Origin: Microvirga arabica
GTDB lineage: Bacteria; Pseudomonadota; Alphaproteobacteria; Rhizobiales; Beijerinckiaceae
Length of the DNA stretch: 64,000 nucleotides
Assembly: GCF_016811235.1 (NCBI RefSeq)
Contig: NZ_JAFBID010000009.1
Span: forward strand, 1-64,000
Reading direction: 5' to 3'
Position numbers and translations under genes: made by a program. The notes beneath the pieces were generated by a model. It was not told the DNA's origin. It worked only from the letters and a program-made list of their open reading frames with translations, and did not search any database. Shown here piece by piece: positions 35,852-45,226 of the stretch. How positions within the stretch are numbered: position 1 is the stretch's first letter; the number at the start of each line of letters is the position of its first letter.

Positions 35852-36168
35852 GATCCGCCCTCGTGACGCAACTGATGATTCTGAAGCCGCACCCTTTTCC
35901 CGAAAAGCAAGGTGGATGCATGGCCTCAGCCGCTACGGAGGACCCTGATAAGGGACTTCCGCACGGTAATCTGTCATTTACCAAGCAAGTCTAGCGGCCG
36001 ATCTGAAACAAGGAAACCAATTGTCCCCTGTCACTTGCGAACGTCGTTAACGGCTTAGTAACCCGCACTACGGGGCACAATGCGGCAAAAAGACGGCGTG
36101 CGTCGGGCCTGTCTCTCGTCTTCCGGTGCAGTCTGTCATAAGTATGCGCCAGCAAGCAGAGGTCCGCA
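35852..36168. other. Intergenic region between gpr and the ferredoxin gene
   Basis: A 317-base divergent gap that should hold both promoters. It contains one CtrA-like site at 36048-36062. I see no small gene, RNA or repeat in it. Confidence 0.6.
36048..36063. promoter_or_regulatory. CtrA-like site with one mismatch
   Basis: TTAA-CGGCTTA-GTAAC differs from the consensus TTAA-N7-TTAAC at one base. It lies 107-121 bases before the ferredoxin start and about 200 bases before the gpr start. Either gene could be the target. The mismatch lowers confidence. Confidence 0.35.
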
Positions 36169-36489
36169 ATGATCCAGATCACGTTCATCGATACTGAGGG
36201 AACCTCCCGCACCGTCGAGGCGGAGGAGGGGGCAACCGTCATGGAAACCGCCATCCGCAATGGCGTTCCCGGCATCGAAGCCGAGTGCGGCGGGGCCTGC
36301 TCCTGCGCCACATGTCATGTTTATGTCGCCGAGGAATGGGAGGCCGCCACGGGCCAGCCTCAGCCCATGGAGGAGGACATGCTCGACTTCGCCTTCGACG
36401 TGCGCCCGAATTCGCGACTCTCGTGCCAGATCCGGGTGCGGCCGGAGCTCGACGGCCTCGTCGTCCACACGCCCACCCGGCAGGGCTGA
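36169..36489 (+). CDS. 2Fe-2S ferredoxin, adrenodoxin-type
   Basis: Electron carrier of 106 residues. The cluster ligands are Cys-x5-Cys-x2-Cys in ECGGACSCATCHVYV, with the fourth Cys in RLSCQIRV. GATVMETAIRNGVPGIEAEC and QPMEEDMLDF are typical of the vertebrate/ISC-type family, which serves iron-sulfur assembly or P450 enzymes. The ISC operon is not adjacent. GAGG lies before the ATG. Confidence 0.94.
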   Translation: MIQITFIDTEGTSRTVEAEEGATVMETAIRNGVPGIEAECGGACSCATCHVYVAEEWEAATGQPQPMEEDMLDFAFDVRPNSRLSCQIRVRPELDGLVVHTPTRQG

Positions 36490-36504
36490 CACAGGGGAAA
36501 AGCC

Positions 36505-36930
36505 ATGTTCAAGACAATTCTCGTTCCCGTCGATCTCGGCGAGATTGAAGCGGCCAAGCCTGCCATCGACAAGGCGGTTCAGCTCGCCGAGAGTTCCGGT
36601 GGCGCCTTACGCCTCGTCTATGTGCGGGCCATCGTGCCGGTGACCTACATGGAGTTCATGCCCCCGGCCTTCGACGAGGAGCAGCAGGGCCAAGCCGAGG
36701 CCAAGCTCGCCGAGGTGGCGGCCGGCGTCGCCCTGCCGGCCGAGCGCGTGTCGGCTGTGGTTCGCCTCGGTTCGGTCTATGCCGAGGTGCTCGACGAGGC
36801 CGAGCAGATCGGTGCGGATCTCGTCGTCGTCGGCTCCCACCGGCCCACCATGGCGACGTACCTGCTCGGCTCCAACGCCTCCACCATCGTGCGCCACGCC
36901 CGGTGCTCGGTGCTGGTGGTCAGGGCTTAA
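36505..36930 (+). CDS. Universal stress protein (UspA family)
   Basis: Single-domain Usp of 141 residues. The N-terminus FKTILVPVDLGE is the first strand, and ADLVVVGSHRPTMATYLLGS leads into NASTIVRHARCSVLVVRA, the G-x2-G-like ATP-binding end. AGGGGAAAAG lies before the ATG, and the gene is 15 bases after the ferredoxin gene, so they are likely co-transcribed. Confidence 0.93.
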   Translation: MFKTILVPVDLGEIEAAKPAIDKAVQLAESSGGALRLVYVRAIVPVTYMEFMPPAFDEEQQGQAEAKLAEVAAGVALPAERVSAVVRLGSVYAEVLDEAEQIGADLVVVGSHRPTMATYLLGSNASTIVRHARCSVLVVRA

Positions 36931-36942
36931 CGAATAGCGCCG

Positions 36943-37116
36943 CTGTCATTCCGGGGCCGCGTAGCGGAGCCCGACCCGAAGGGCCGCGCCGAAGGCGTGG
37001 AAATTCATAAACACGCCAACTCTCGCGTAAGACGCTTCGGAAGCCGGTGCGTTCTATCCTGTACCGTCAGCGTTTATGGATTTTGGGCTCTCGCTTCGCT
37101 CGCACCGAAATGACAG
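36943..37116. repeat. Intergenic inverted repeat element
   Basis: A 174-base imperfect palindrome. CTGTCATT at 36943-36950 pairs with AATGACAG at 37109-37116; the arms continue through GCGTAGCGGAGCCC and GGGCTCTCGCTTCGC, and the inner TTCATAAAC pairs with GTTTATGGA. It lies between the convergent Usp and DUF genes and may act as their shared end. It is of the same general kind as the elements at 30765-30959. Confidence 0.6.
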
Positions 37117-37123
37117 AGCGAAC

Positions 37124-37693
37124 TCACGAAGCCTTCGGCAGCAATTCCTCCGGCAGCGCTTCCGTTCGGAAGCGACGGGGCTTGTTGAGCCGGATCATCG
37201 GCTCGATCTGCCAGTAGCCGACGACCGCCAGGAGGATCCCCAGGAGCGCGACCGGGGTCGCACCCATCTGGAAGGCCTGCCAGACCAGATAGGCCATGGC
37301 CAGGAGCGATGCGACGGCGAGCGCTGAACTCGGCAGCCACAGGCCCATCGGCTTTCCGGCCACGAAGCGGGCCTCGGGATTGGCCCTGATGATGGCCTCG
37401 CACAGGGCCTTCACGAAGGCGCGGTATTCCCTGGTCATTTCCTGGGCCTCCACGAGGCTCTTCCAGTCGAGCGAGTTGAAGGTGAAGGACTTGCCGTCCT
37501 TCATGATCACCTTCGTGCGGAAGGACCGTTGGGCCAGCCGGCCGGGCTCGAAGGTCATGCGCACGGTGTCCACCGCGCCGAGCTGGACCTCGTGCATCTT
37601 GCGGCCCGTATCGACCGTGAGCGTGCTGCCCTTGAGGGTGAAGGAAATCGGTCCGCTGAAGGGCTTGGGGCTGTGGCTGTAGGTCTGTTTCAT
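37124..37693 (-). CDS. Hypothetical membrane protein
   Basis: Protein of 189 residues. The first 105 residues look like a soluble, PH-like beta-rich domain (ISFTLKGSTLTVDTG, then VIMKDGKSFTFNSLDWKSL). Two membrane helices follow at about 120-160, with a basic C-terminus (LNKPRRFRTEALP). No family is recognised. It lies 4 bases after the VWA/CoxE gene on the same strand, so it is probably in the same transcript. Confidence 0.75.
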   Translation of the reverse strand: MKQTYSHSPKPFSGPISFTLKGSTLTVDTGRKMHEVQLGAVDTVRMTFEPGRLAQRSFRTKVIMKDGKSFTFNSLDWKSLVEAQEMTREYRAFVKALCEAIIRANPEARFVAGKPMGLWLPSSALAVASLLAMAYLVWQAFQMGATPVALLGILLAVVGYWQIEPMIRLNKPRRFRTEALPEELLPKAS

Positions 37694-37697
37694 CGGT

Positions 37698-38891
37698 TCA
37701 ACGTACCAGTTCGCGCATGGCGTGGTCGATGCCTTCGAGATTGAGCGGATACATGCGCTCGGCGAAGGTTTGTCGGATCAGGCTGATCGACTGTGTATAG
37801 CCCCAATGCGGCTGCAGCACCGGGTTCAGCCACACGGCCTTGGGGAAATGATCGAGGATCCGCCGCAGCCAGACCTGGCCGGATTCCTCGTTCCAGTGCT
37901 CAACGGAGCCGCCGGGATGGGTGATCTCATAGGGACTCATGGAGGCGTCGCCCACGAAGACCACGCGGTAATCCGACGGATAGGTGCGGATCACGTCGAG
38001 AGTGGGGATTGTCTCGTCGAAGCGCCGGCGATTCTCCTTCCACACATTCTCGTAGACGCAGTTGTGGAAGTAGAAATGCTCGAAGTGCTTGAACTCGAGG
38101 CGCGCCGCCGAGAACAGCTCCTCGGCGATCTCGATGTGCCAGTCCATGGAACCGCCCACATCGAGAAACAGCAGCACCTTCACGGCATTGCGGCGCTCGG
38201 GTCGCAGGCGCACGTCGAGATAGCCCTTGTGGGCGGTCTCGTGAATCGTCTCGTCGAGATCCAACTCTTCCGCCGAGCCGGTGCGGGCGAAACGGCGCAG
38301 GCGCCTGAGCGCAATGCGCATGTTGCGAACACCCAACTCGACGCTGTCGTCGAAATCCCTGAACTCGCGCTTGTCCCACACCTTCACGGCGCGGAAGTTG
38401 CGGTTCTTGTCCTGGCCGATGCGCACGCCTTCCGGGTTGTAGCCGTAGGCCCCGTAAGGGGAGGTGCCGGCGGTGCCGATCCACTTGTTGCCACCCTGGT
38501 GCCGGCCTTTCTGCTCCTCCAGGCGTTTTTTAAGATTCTCCCAGAGCTTGTCCCAGCCCATGGCCTCGATCTGGCGCTTCTCCTCGTCGGTGAGATAGCG
38601 CTCCGCGAGCTTGCGCAGCCATTCCTCCGGGATCCCGGTCTCTTCCACGGCACGGCCCATGCTCTCGAGGCCCTTGAACACATGGGCGAAGACCTGGTCG
38701 AACTTGTCGAAGTGGCGCTCGTCCTTCACCAGGCAGACGCGGGAGAGGTAGTAGAACTCCTCCACGCTCTTGTCGGCGAGGTCCCGGTCGAGCGCCTCCA
38801 GCAGGGCCAGGTACTCCCGGAAGGAGACCGGCACCTTGGCCGCGCGCAGCTCTGTGAAGAAGGTCAGGAACATCCGGCCAATGTCGGGCAA
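37698..38891 (-). CDS. VWA domain-containing CoxE-like protein
   Basis: Protein of 397 residues in the CoxE-like VWA family, which usually works with a MoxR AAA ATPase as a chaperone or metal-insertion pair. The MIDAS-type D-x-G-x-S motif is present as LFLDVGGSMDWHIE. The N-terminal half is helical (FTELRAAKVPVSFREYLALL), and a conserved segment ends in the WLNPVLQPHWGYTQSISLIR stretch. The likely partner MoxR gene is 5.5 kb away at 44378, not adjacent as is more usual. No target enzyme is seen. Confidence 0.88.
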   Translation of the reverse strand: MPDIGRMFLTFFTELRAAKVPVSFREYLALLEALDRDLADKSVEEFYYLSRVCLVKDERHFDKFDQVFAHVFKGLESMGRAVEETGIPEEWLRKLAERYLTDEEKRQIEAMGWDKLWENLKKRLEEQKGRHQGGNKWIGTAGTSPYGAYGYNPEGVRIGQDKNRNFRAVKVWDKREFRDFDDSVELGVRNMRIALRRLRRFARTGSAEELDLDETIHETAHKGYLDVRLRPERRNAVKVLLFLDVGGSMDWHIEIAEELFSAARLEFKHFEHFYFHNCVYENVWKENRRRFDETIPTLDVIRTYPSDYRVVFVGDASMSPYEITHPGGSVEHWNEESGQVWLRRILDHFPKAVWLNPVLQPHWGYTQSISLIRQTFAERMYPLNLEGIDHAMRELVR

Positions 38892-38937
38892 TGGCCCGCG
38901 AGGTCAAGCGCCAATCGGCTGTGCCGGGCCGTAGCCT

Positions 38938-40731
38938 TCACTTCCCGACGGTCCGCCGCGCCCGGAACTCGAGGCGGTCCGGCTTGCGGGTGTTCTTCGT
39001 CTTCAGGATCTCGCGGAACTCGTCGCGCCGCTCGTGGATCGAGGCAATCACGAGGCCCATGGGCACGCCGATATCCGCCAGCACCGCTTCGCTCAGCTGC
39101 AGGGAGGCCTCGATGGTCTCCGGCACCGCGTCGTCCACGCCCATCTCGTAGAGCTGGGCCGCGTGCTTATCGTCGCGGGCGCGGGACACGATGGTGATGT
39201 CGGCCCGCTCCTGCCGGGCCGCCGCCACGACGGCCCCGATGGAGCTTGGGGTGTCAAGCGTGATGACGAGGGCCCTGGCCTGCTCGATGCCGCAGGCGCG
39301 CAGGAACTCAGGGTAGGAGCCGTCGCCGAAATAGACCGGCCTGCCGGCCCTGCGCTGCTCGGCGACGCGGGCCGGATCCATGTCGATGGCGAGATAGGGC
39401 ACCTTGTGGCGCTGGAGCATGTCGCCCACGAGCTGACCGACGCGGCCATAGCCGGCAATGATCACCCGCCCGGGCTCCTCCGGCGGCGGGGGAACCGCTG
39501 CGGCCGGGTCCGTAGCGCGCTTCTTCTCGAGCCGCCGGCTCAGGCGCCGCGCCACACGGGCGAAGAACGGGATAGCAATCATAGTGAGCGTCGTCACGAG
39601 CAGGAGATTCTGCCCGATTCGGTCCGGAACCAGCCCTGCCGCCATGGCGCTGCCGAGGATGACCAGCGCGAACTCGCCGCCGGGACCGAGCAGCAGGCCT
39701 GTCTCCGCAGCCTCCGCCGCATTGAGGCCGAACGGCCGGCTCAGCCAATAGATGATCACGCTCTTGATGGCGATCAGGAAGGTCGCCACCGCCAGGATCG
39801 TCAGCGGCGTCTCGAGAAACTGGAACACGTCCAGGCTCATGCCCACCGAGACGAAGAACACGCCGAGCAGCAGGCCCTTGAAGGGCTGGATGGTCGTGTC
39901 GACGGCCCGACGGTACTCGGTCTCCGACAACAGGATGCCGGCGATGAAGGCGCCGAGCGCCATGGACAGCCCGCTCACGGCGGCAATCAGGCTGGTAACC
40001 ATGACCACCAGCAGGCAGGCCGCCATGAAGAGTTCCGGGCTCCGTGTGGCTGTGACCATCTGGAAGAACGGGCGCAGGACGAGGCGCCCGATGCCCACGA
40101 TGACCGCGAGTGCGAGGGCGGCCTGACCAAGGGCGATCAGGAAGGAGAAGATGGTCGCCTCGGGCAGGCGCGCGTCCAGGGCCGCGATGGTGAACAGGAT
40201 CGGGGCGACGGCGAGATCCTGAAACAGGAGCGCGGAGAAGGTCGCGCGCCCCGATGTGGTGTTGAGCCGCTTCTGCTCCGCCAGGACGGGCAGGACGATG
40301 GCCGTCGAGGAGAGGGCGAACGCGATGCCGATGAGAGCCGCTGCCGTGATCGTGTCGACGACCTTGTAGGCAAAGAGCCCGACGGCGATGGTGCACAGCA
40401 GCACCTGAAGGCTGCCGAAGCCGAAGACGAGGCGGCGCAGGATGCGCAGGCGCTGCCAGGACAGCTCGATGCCGATGGTGAAGAGCAGGAACACAACGCC
40501 GAACTCGGCGAGCCGGGATGTGCCTTCCGGATTGGTGAAGGTGAGCCAGTCGACCCAGGGGTATTGCGGGATGAGACGCCCAAGCCCGTAGGGTCCCAGC
40601 AACGCGCCGGCCGCCAGGAACCCCAGCACCGGGCTGATCCTCAGCCTGTGAAAGAGGGGAACGACGATGCCTGCCGTTGCCAGAAATAGAATGGGTTCCT
40701 GATAGGCATGCAGGTCTATCGCAGCGGCCAT
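38938..40731 (-). CDS. CPA2 family cation:proton antiporter with TrkA-N domain (KefB/YbaL-like)
   Basis: Inner-membrane protein of 597 residues. Residues about 10-390 carry the Na+/H+ exchanger fold with twelve or so helices (ILFLATAGIVVPLFHRLRIS; SSTAIVLPVLAEQKRL; FQDLAVAPILF). After a basic, Pro-rich linker (RLEKKRATDPAAAVPPPPEE), residues about 425-545 form the NAD-binding TrkA-N domain with GYGRVG. It probably exports K+ under control of a nucleotide or glutathione adduct. The KefF/G partner is not present. The VWA gene lies 46 bases downstream. Confidence 0.93.
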   Translation of the reverse strand: MAAAIDLHAYQEPILFLATAGIVVPLFHRLRISPVLGFLAAGALLGPYGLGRLIPQYPWVDWLTFTNPEGTSRLAEFGVVFLLFTIGIELSWQRLRILRRLVFGFGSLQVLLCTIAVGLFAYKVVDTITAAALIGIAFALSSTAIVLPVLAEQKRLNTTSGRATFSALLFQDLAVAPILFTIAALDARLPEATIFSFLIALGQAALALAVIVGIGRLVLRPFFQMVTATRSPELFMAACLLVVMVTSLIAAVSGLSMALGAFIAGILLSETEYRRAVDTTIQPFKGLLLGVFFVSVGMSLDVFQFLETPLTILAVATFLIAIKSVIIYWLSRPFGLNAAEAAETGLLLGPGGEFALVILGSAMAAGLVPDRIGQNLLLVTTLTMIAIPFFARVARRLSRRLEKKRATDPAAAVPPPPEEPGRVIIAGYGRVGQLVGDMLQRHKVPYLAIDMDPARVAEQRRAGRPVYFGDGSYPEFLRACGIEQARALVITLDTPSSIGAVVAAARQERADITIVSRARDDKHAAQLYEMGVDDAVPETIEASLQLSEAVLADIGVPMGLVIASIHERRDEFREILKTKNTRKPDRLEFRARRTVGK

Positions 40732-40924
40732 TGCTTCCTTCCGGTCGAGGATATTGTCGTTCTAGCCGCGAGGGATGCGCAAGAGGTTAATGCCGCTTGC
40801 GTTGGATGGGGGGCGCGACATGAAGGCAGGGCGTCGTGCCTCACGCTCCTGCCATGAACCCCACGGGAGAGGGTGACACGCGCCCTGTTACGCCTCGTTC
40901 GTGACGACCCGCCCGTCAATCGGT

Positions 40925-42355
40925 TCAGATTACGAAAAAGTCCTTGTGCGTGAGCGCGACTTTCTCCGCAATCTTGAGGATCTTGACCGCAGCACTCCTG
41001 CCGGAGCCGTCCGCATCATAGAGCACGTCGCTGGTTTTCTTGTTGTAGAGGATGCGGTCGTTGGCATCCTTGGCCTTGGTGCCGAGCACGAAAGCCGACT
41101 TCGACACGGTCCCTGTCTTCTTGAGGCCCTTGTAGATGGCGTTCTCCAGGCGGGTCGTGTCGTCCTTGGCCGAAAAATCGAGGATCGTATCGACATTGGT
41201 CGTCTTGTTGAGGCGCGAATCGAAAACGAACGAATCCTTGCCCGCGCCGCCGGCAAGAACGTCCTCGCCGGTCCCGCCGTAGAGAAGATCGTCGCCTAAC
41301 AGGCCTTCGAGGAGATCGTTGCCCGACGAGCCTTTCAGTATGTTCTTGCCCGCGTTCCCGGCAAGCGTGTTCGCCAAGGCATTGCCGGTGAGGCTGAGCG
41401 CCGTCGTGTCCTCGGCCTTCTCGGCTTTCAGGTTCTCGACGGCTCCAAGCGCAGCAAGGCTGAAGTCGAGGATGGTCAGGACGGTATCGGTGCCCTGGCC
41501 GGCCGCCTCCACGATGATGTCGCCCGCATCCCGGATCAGGAAGGTGTCGTTGCCGGCCCCGCCGATGAGGGAGTCGATGCCGCCGCCTTCATAGAGTCGA
41601 TCGTCACCACCTCCGCCATTCAGGGTGTCGGAGCCAAAATAGCCTTCCAGGGTGTCGGCGAGGGCGCCCCCGGTCAGCTTGTCGTTACCCGAGCCGCCCT
41701 GAAACCGAACGGACTCAATGCTAATGATCTCGGTGCCGTCGAATAGGGTCTGGGTGCCGGAGGCCGTGAGGTCGAAGTCGAAAGCCTGCGTTTGATTCCA
41801 GCGGACGATGGACGCGAAGTCGGTTCCCTCTCCGCCATTGATGATCTCGGCGCTTCCAGCTCTCACAATGCCGGCGCTGAACAGGCTGTCGTTGCCGGCG
41901 CCGCCGTTCATGGTGTCATTGCCGCTGCTGCCGACGATCGTGTCGTCGCCGGCTCCTGTCGAGATCTCGTCATCCGCCGGCGATCCATAGATGGAATCGG
42001 CTTGGCCCATATCGCCGACGGTAAAGTTCATCTCGACCTTCAGCTTCGAGCCTGGAAGTCTGTTGAGTTCCCATCCGGAGAGATCGAGATTGACCGGTCC
42101 TGATCCCGCCCGATTGAACGCAAGAACGGCATTCGTATTGGTTTTCGTCTGGACAGACAGGGTAGACGACAGCTTACTGGCTCCGACCATGTCGGTGCCG
42201 ATCGTCATCCGGATCTCTGTTTCCGCATTCGGCCCCATGAACTCGAGTCGGTCGATCCCGAAGATTCCCGCGAAGCTTGCGTTCTGCCGAATGCTGAGCA
42301 CGTCGTGATCGGCAGGATTGCCCAACCCAACCTCGTTGCCGCCGTAGACGGTCAC
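40925..42355 (-). CDS. RTX calcium-binding repeat protein, C-terminal part of a frameshifted gene
   Basis: A 476-residue reading frame with many RTX nonapeptides, GGxGxDxLx (GGAGNDSLF, GGSGNDKLTGG, GGGGDDRLYEGG, GGAGNDTFLI), which bind calcium and guide type I secretion. The C-terminus (LTHKDFFVI) is a typical type I secretion end. The GTG start is doubtful: the same frame continues upstream without stop to 42575, with RTX-like sequence (NDTLEGWGGDDFLTATASDS), and joins the separate frame 42552-42893. The whole looks like one broken gene. Its function and secretion partner are unknown. Confidence 0.75.
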   Translation of the reverse strand: MTVYGGNEVGLGNPADHDVLSIRQNASFAGIFGIDRLEFMGPNAETEIRMTIGTDMVGASKLSSTLSVQTKTNTNAVLAFNRAGSGPVNLDLSGWELNRLPGSKLKVEMNFTVGDMGQADSIYGSPADDEISTGAGDDTIVGSSGNDTMNGGAGNDSLFSAGIVRAGSAEIINGGEGTDFASIVRWNQTQAFDFDLTASGTQTLFDGTEIISIESVRFQGGSGNDKLTGGALADTLEGYFGSDTLNGGGGDDRLYEGGGIDSLIGGAGNDTFLIRDAGDIIVEAAGQGTDTVLTILDFSLAALGAVENLKAEKAEDTTALSLTGNALANTLAGNAGKNILKGSSGNDLLEGLLGDDLLYGGTGEDVLAGGAGKDSFVFDSRLNKTTNVDTILDFSAKDDTTRLENAIYKGLKKTGTVSKSAFVLGTKAKDANDRILYNKKTSDVLYDADGSGRSAAVKILKIAEKVALTHKDFFVI

Positions 42356-42551
42356 ATCAGATAGGCCTGAGCTAGCACTGAGGATGAGAGTATCGCTGCC
42401 TAAGCCGCCAATCAGAATGGAATCCGAGGCGGTGGCGGTTAGGAAATCATCGCCTCCCCAGCCCTCAAGCGTATCGTTTGTGCCATAGGTCTGGAGATGA
42501 TCGATACTCGTGGTTCCGATCTGCCGGTCGGCAGTTGCGGCAAATAGGTTT

Positions 42552-42893
42552 TCAATGACAAGGCTTACGTTTGGTTAGCCTGTCCATGAAGAATGCCGCA
42601 AAGTCTCGCTGGAGACCGTTCTCGACCTTGACCAACGTGTTCCCGCTGGCGTCCCTTATCTCCAATCCTGTAATTGTGCCAGCAGCTGGGTTTCCCGCGT
42701 GGTTATATGAAAAGTTCTCGCCCTTCAGGATGAACTTGTATCCGCCGAAATTACCGAATTCGGTTGGAACATTCCCGTAGTTCGTCAAGGTGAAGGTTGA
42801 GGTATCCCCATCCATTGTTTGCGAGAGATTGAGCATATACCCACCGAGAGGAGGGTTGATGCCCCGCTGATTGGTATAGACGATCTCAGCCAT
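42552..42893 (-). CDS. N-terminal fragment of the frameshifted RTX protein
   Basis: A 113-residue frame beginning MAEIVYTNQRGINPPLGGYM. It matches the N-terminal region that precedes RTX repeats in many alphaproteobacterial calcium-binding proteins (FTLTNYGNVPTEFGNFGGYK, AAGTITGLEIRDASGNTL). It ends abruptly at KRKPCH and a stop, where another frame takes over. The ATG at 42893 is preferred because AAGGGG lies 6 bases before it. A 1-base insertion (or 2-base loss) in 42563-42577 would explain the break. Confidence 0.65.
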   Translation of the reverse strand: MAEIVYTNQRGINPPLGGYMLNLSQTMDGDTSTFTLTNYGNVPTEFGNFGGYKFILKGENFSYNHAGNPAAGTITGLEIRDASGNTLVKVENGLQRDFAAFFMDRLTKRKPCH

Positions 42894-42988
42894 CATATGC
42901 CCCTTAAGATTGGCAGCATGTTATATTGTTTCGAGGGTATGTAAAGTGAGGTTCAGCCCGTTTCACAAGGGCCGAGCCTTAGAGCGAC

Positions 42989-44275
42989 TCACCCCAGCGT
43001 CGACAGCGCCTGCGCCAGATCCGCTACTAGATCGTCCGGGTGCTCGATGCCGATGGAGACGCGGATGGTGGCATCAGAAACGCCGAGGCGGTCGCGGGTT
43101 TCCTTCGGCACGCCGGAATGGGTGGTGGAGGCCGGGTGCGAGATCAGCGACTCGGTGCCGCCCAGGCTCACCGCCAGCTTGAACACCTGGAGCGCATTGA
43201 GCACCCGGAAGGCTTCGGCCTCGCCGCCCTTCACGTCGAAGGAGAAGGTCGAGCCGGGGGCATCGCACTGCTCCTCATAGACCTCACGGGCGCGGGAGCC
43301 TTCGGGCAGGTAGGCGAGGTGGTGGACCTTGGCCACGCTCGGGTGGTCGTGCAGGAACTGCGCGACGATCTCCCCATTGCGGTTCGCCGCGTTCATGCGA
43401 AGCGCCAGGGTCTCCAGGGAGCGGCCGAGCATCCAGCAGGAATGCGGGTCGAGCTGGGTGCCGATAGAGGAGCGCAGCAGACGCACGGTCTTCATCATCT
43501 CCTTGGAGCCCAAAGCCGCGCCGGCGATGAGGTCCGAGTGTCCGCCCACGTATTTCGTGAGCGAGTAGACCGAAATGTCGGCGCCGTTCTTCAGGGGCTT
43601 CTGGAAGACCGGGCCGAGCAGGGTGTTGTCGCTCACGATCACCGGGCGGTGCCCCTGAGCCGCGCCGATATCGTCGGCTACGGTGCGGATGAGGGCGATG
43701 TCCACCAGGGTGTTCATGGGGTTGGACGGGGTCTCGATCTTGATCACGGAAACGCGGCCCTTTGCCATCGCCTCCTTGGCGGCAGCCCGGATGCCTGTCT
43801 CGTCAACGCCGTCGCCGAAGCCGACGGCCCCGATGCCCATGTTGGCGAGCGTCTTGGCGATTAAGGTCTCGGTGCCGCCATAGAGCGGCTGGGAATGGAG
43901 GATCACGTCGCCGGGACGGGCGAAGGCCAGGATAGTGGTGGCAATCGCCGACATGCCGGAGGAGAACAGGAGGCCGGCCTCTGCCTCCTCGAAGATGGCG
44001 AGCCGGTCCTCGACGATCTCGGAATTCGGGTGGTTGAAGCGGGAATAGACGAGGCCCGCGGCCTCGCCCTGCGGCGGCTCGCGGCGCCCCGCCACGTAGT
44101 CGAAGAACTCCTTGCCGTGCTCGGCACTGTTGAACACGAAGGTGGAGGTGAGAAAGACCGGGGGCTTCACCGCGCCTTCCGACAGGGTCGGGTCATAGCC
44201 GTAGCCCAGCATCAGGGTCTCGGGCTTGAGCTTATGATTGCCGATGCGGTCCTTGTGATAGCGGTTTGCAGCCAT
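42989..44275 (-). CDS. Cystathionine gamma-synthase family PLP-dependent enzyme
   Basis: Cytoplasmic enzyme of 428 residues in the trans-sulfuration family. The PLP Lys241 lies in [17 protein letters not shown], the cofactor-binding [18 protein letters not shown] region comes earlier, and the C-terminus has [20 protein letters not shown], the substrate-binding end. It may make cystathionine, act on O-acyl-homoserine, or cleave methionine; sequence alone does not decide. The MoxR gene starts 102 bases away in the opposite direction. Confidence 0.9.
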   Translation of the reverse strand: MAANRYHKDRIGNHKLKPETLMLGYGYDPTLSEGAVKPPVFLTSTFVFNSAEHGKEFFDYVAGRREPPQGEAAGLVYSRFNHPNSEIVEDRLAIFEEAEAGLLFSSGMSAIATTILAFARPGDVILHSQPLYGGTETLIAKTLANMGIGAVGFGDGVDETGIRAAAKEAMAKGRVSVIKIETPSNPMNTLVDIALIRTVADDIGAAQGHRPVIVSDNTLLGPVFQKPLKNGADISVYSLTKYVGGHSDLIAGAALGSKEMMKTVRLLRSSIGTQLDPHSCWMLGRSLETLALRMNAANRNGEIVAQFLHDHPSVAKVHHLAYLPEGSRAREVYEEQCDAPGSTFSFDVKGGEAEAFRVLNALQVFKLAVSLGGTESLISHPASTTHSGVPKETRDRLGVSDATIRVSIGIEHPDDLVADLAQALSTLG

Positions 44276-44377
44276 AGGTCATGTCTCCCATTTGTTTGTC
44301 ATGGGCTTAGCCTATGAAGGCGATTGCCGAAAGGGCGGGGCAGGACTTAGGGTCTGATTGAAGCGAGGAAGTGTGGA

Positions 44378-45226
44378 ATGGCGCGTTTTGCCGGAACTGA
44401 ATCCTATGTGGCCACGGAAGACCTCACGGTCGCGGTCAACGCCGCGATCACCCTGGAGCGTCCGCTCCTGGTGAAGGGCGAGCCCGGCACGGGCAAGTCG
44501 GTGCTGGCGGAGGAGATCGCCCGGAGCCTGAACGCCCCGCTCCTGACCTGGCACATCAAGTCCACCACAAAGGCCCAGCAGGGACTCTATGAGTACGACG
44601 CCGTCTCCCGCCTGCGGGACAGCCAGCTCGGCGACCCGCGCGTTTCGGAGATCCGCAACTACATCAAGCGCGGCAAGCTCTGGGAGGCCTTTGCCTCTGA
44701 CCAGCGACCGGTGCTGCTGATCGACGAGATCGACAAGGCCGATATCGAGTTCCCGAACGACCTCCTGCTCGAACTCGACCGCATGGAGTTCTTCGTCTAC
44801 GAGACTGGCGAGACGGTCAAAGCCGCCCGGCGCCCCATCGTCATCATCACGTCCAACAACGAGAAGGAATTGCCGGACGCATTTCTGCGCCGCTGCTTCT
44901 TCCACTACATCAAGTTCCCCGATCCGGAGACCATGGCCCGCATCGTCGAGGTGCATTACCCCGGCATCAAGCACCGGCTGGTCGAGGAGGCGCTCAAGAT
45001 CTTCTTCGAGGTCCGGGACGTGCCGGGTTTAAGGAAAAAGCCCTCGACCTCGGAGCTGCTCGACTGGCTCAAGCTCCTGCTTTCGGAGGATATCGGGCCC
45101 GAGCAGCTGCGGGAGCGCGACACCCGCAAGCTCATCCCGCCGCTGCACGGGGCGCTCCTCAAGAACGAGCAGGATGTGAGCCTGTTCGAGAAGCTGGCCT
45201 TCATCGCCAGACGGGAGGGGCGCTGA
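44378..45226 (+). CDS. MoxR family AAA ATPase
   Basis: AAA+ ATPase of 282 residues. Walker A is GEPGTGKS (residues 34-41), Walker B LLIDEIDKAD (Asp116/Glu117), followed by sensor 1 IVIITSNNEKELPDAFLRRC with the Arg finger. MoxR proteins act with VWA proteins, and the CoxE-like gene at 37698 is the likely partner. The stop overlaps the next ATG by one base (TGATG), so the phosphatase gene is coupled. Confidence 0.93.
   Translation: MARFAGTESYVATEDLTVAVNAAITLERPLLVKGEPGTGKSVLAEEIARSLNAPLLTWHIKSTTKAQQGLYEYDAVSRLRDSQLGDPRVSEIRNYIKRGKLWEAFASDQRPVLLIDEIDKADIEFPNDLLLELDRMEFFVYETGETVKAARRPIVIITSNNEKELPDAFLRRCFFHYIKFPDPETMARIVEVHYPGIKHRLVEEALKIFFEVRDVPGLRKKPSTSELLDWLKLLLSEDIGPEQLRERDTRKLIPPLHGALLKNEQDVSLFEKLAFIARREGR

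Noticed and set aside
32975..35866. A 963-residue open frame on the plus strand opposite gpr
   Set aside because: It mirrors the GC-rich, stop-poor repeat codons of gpr, has low complexity, and resembles no protein. The minus-strand frame has a signal-like N-terminus, membrane helices and a conserved end.
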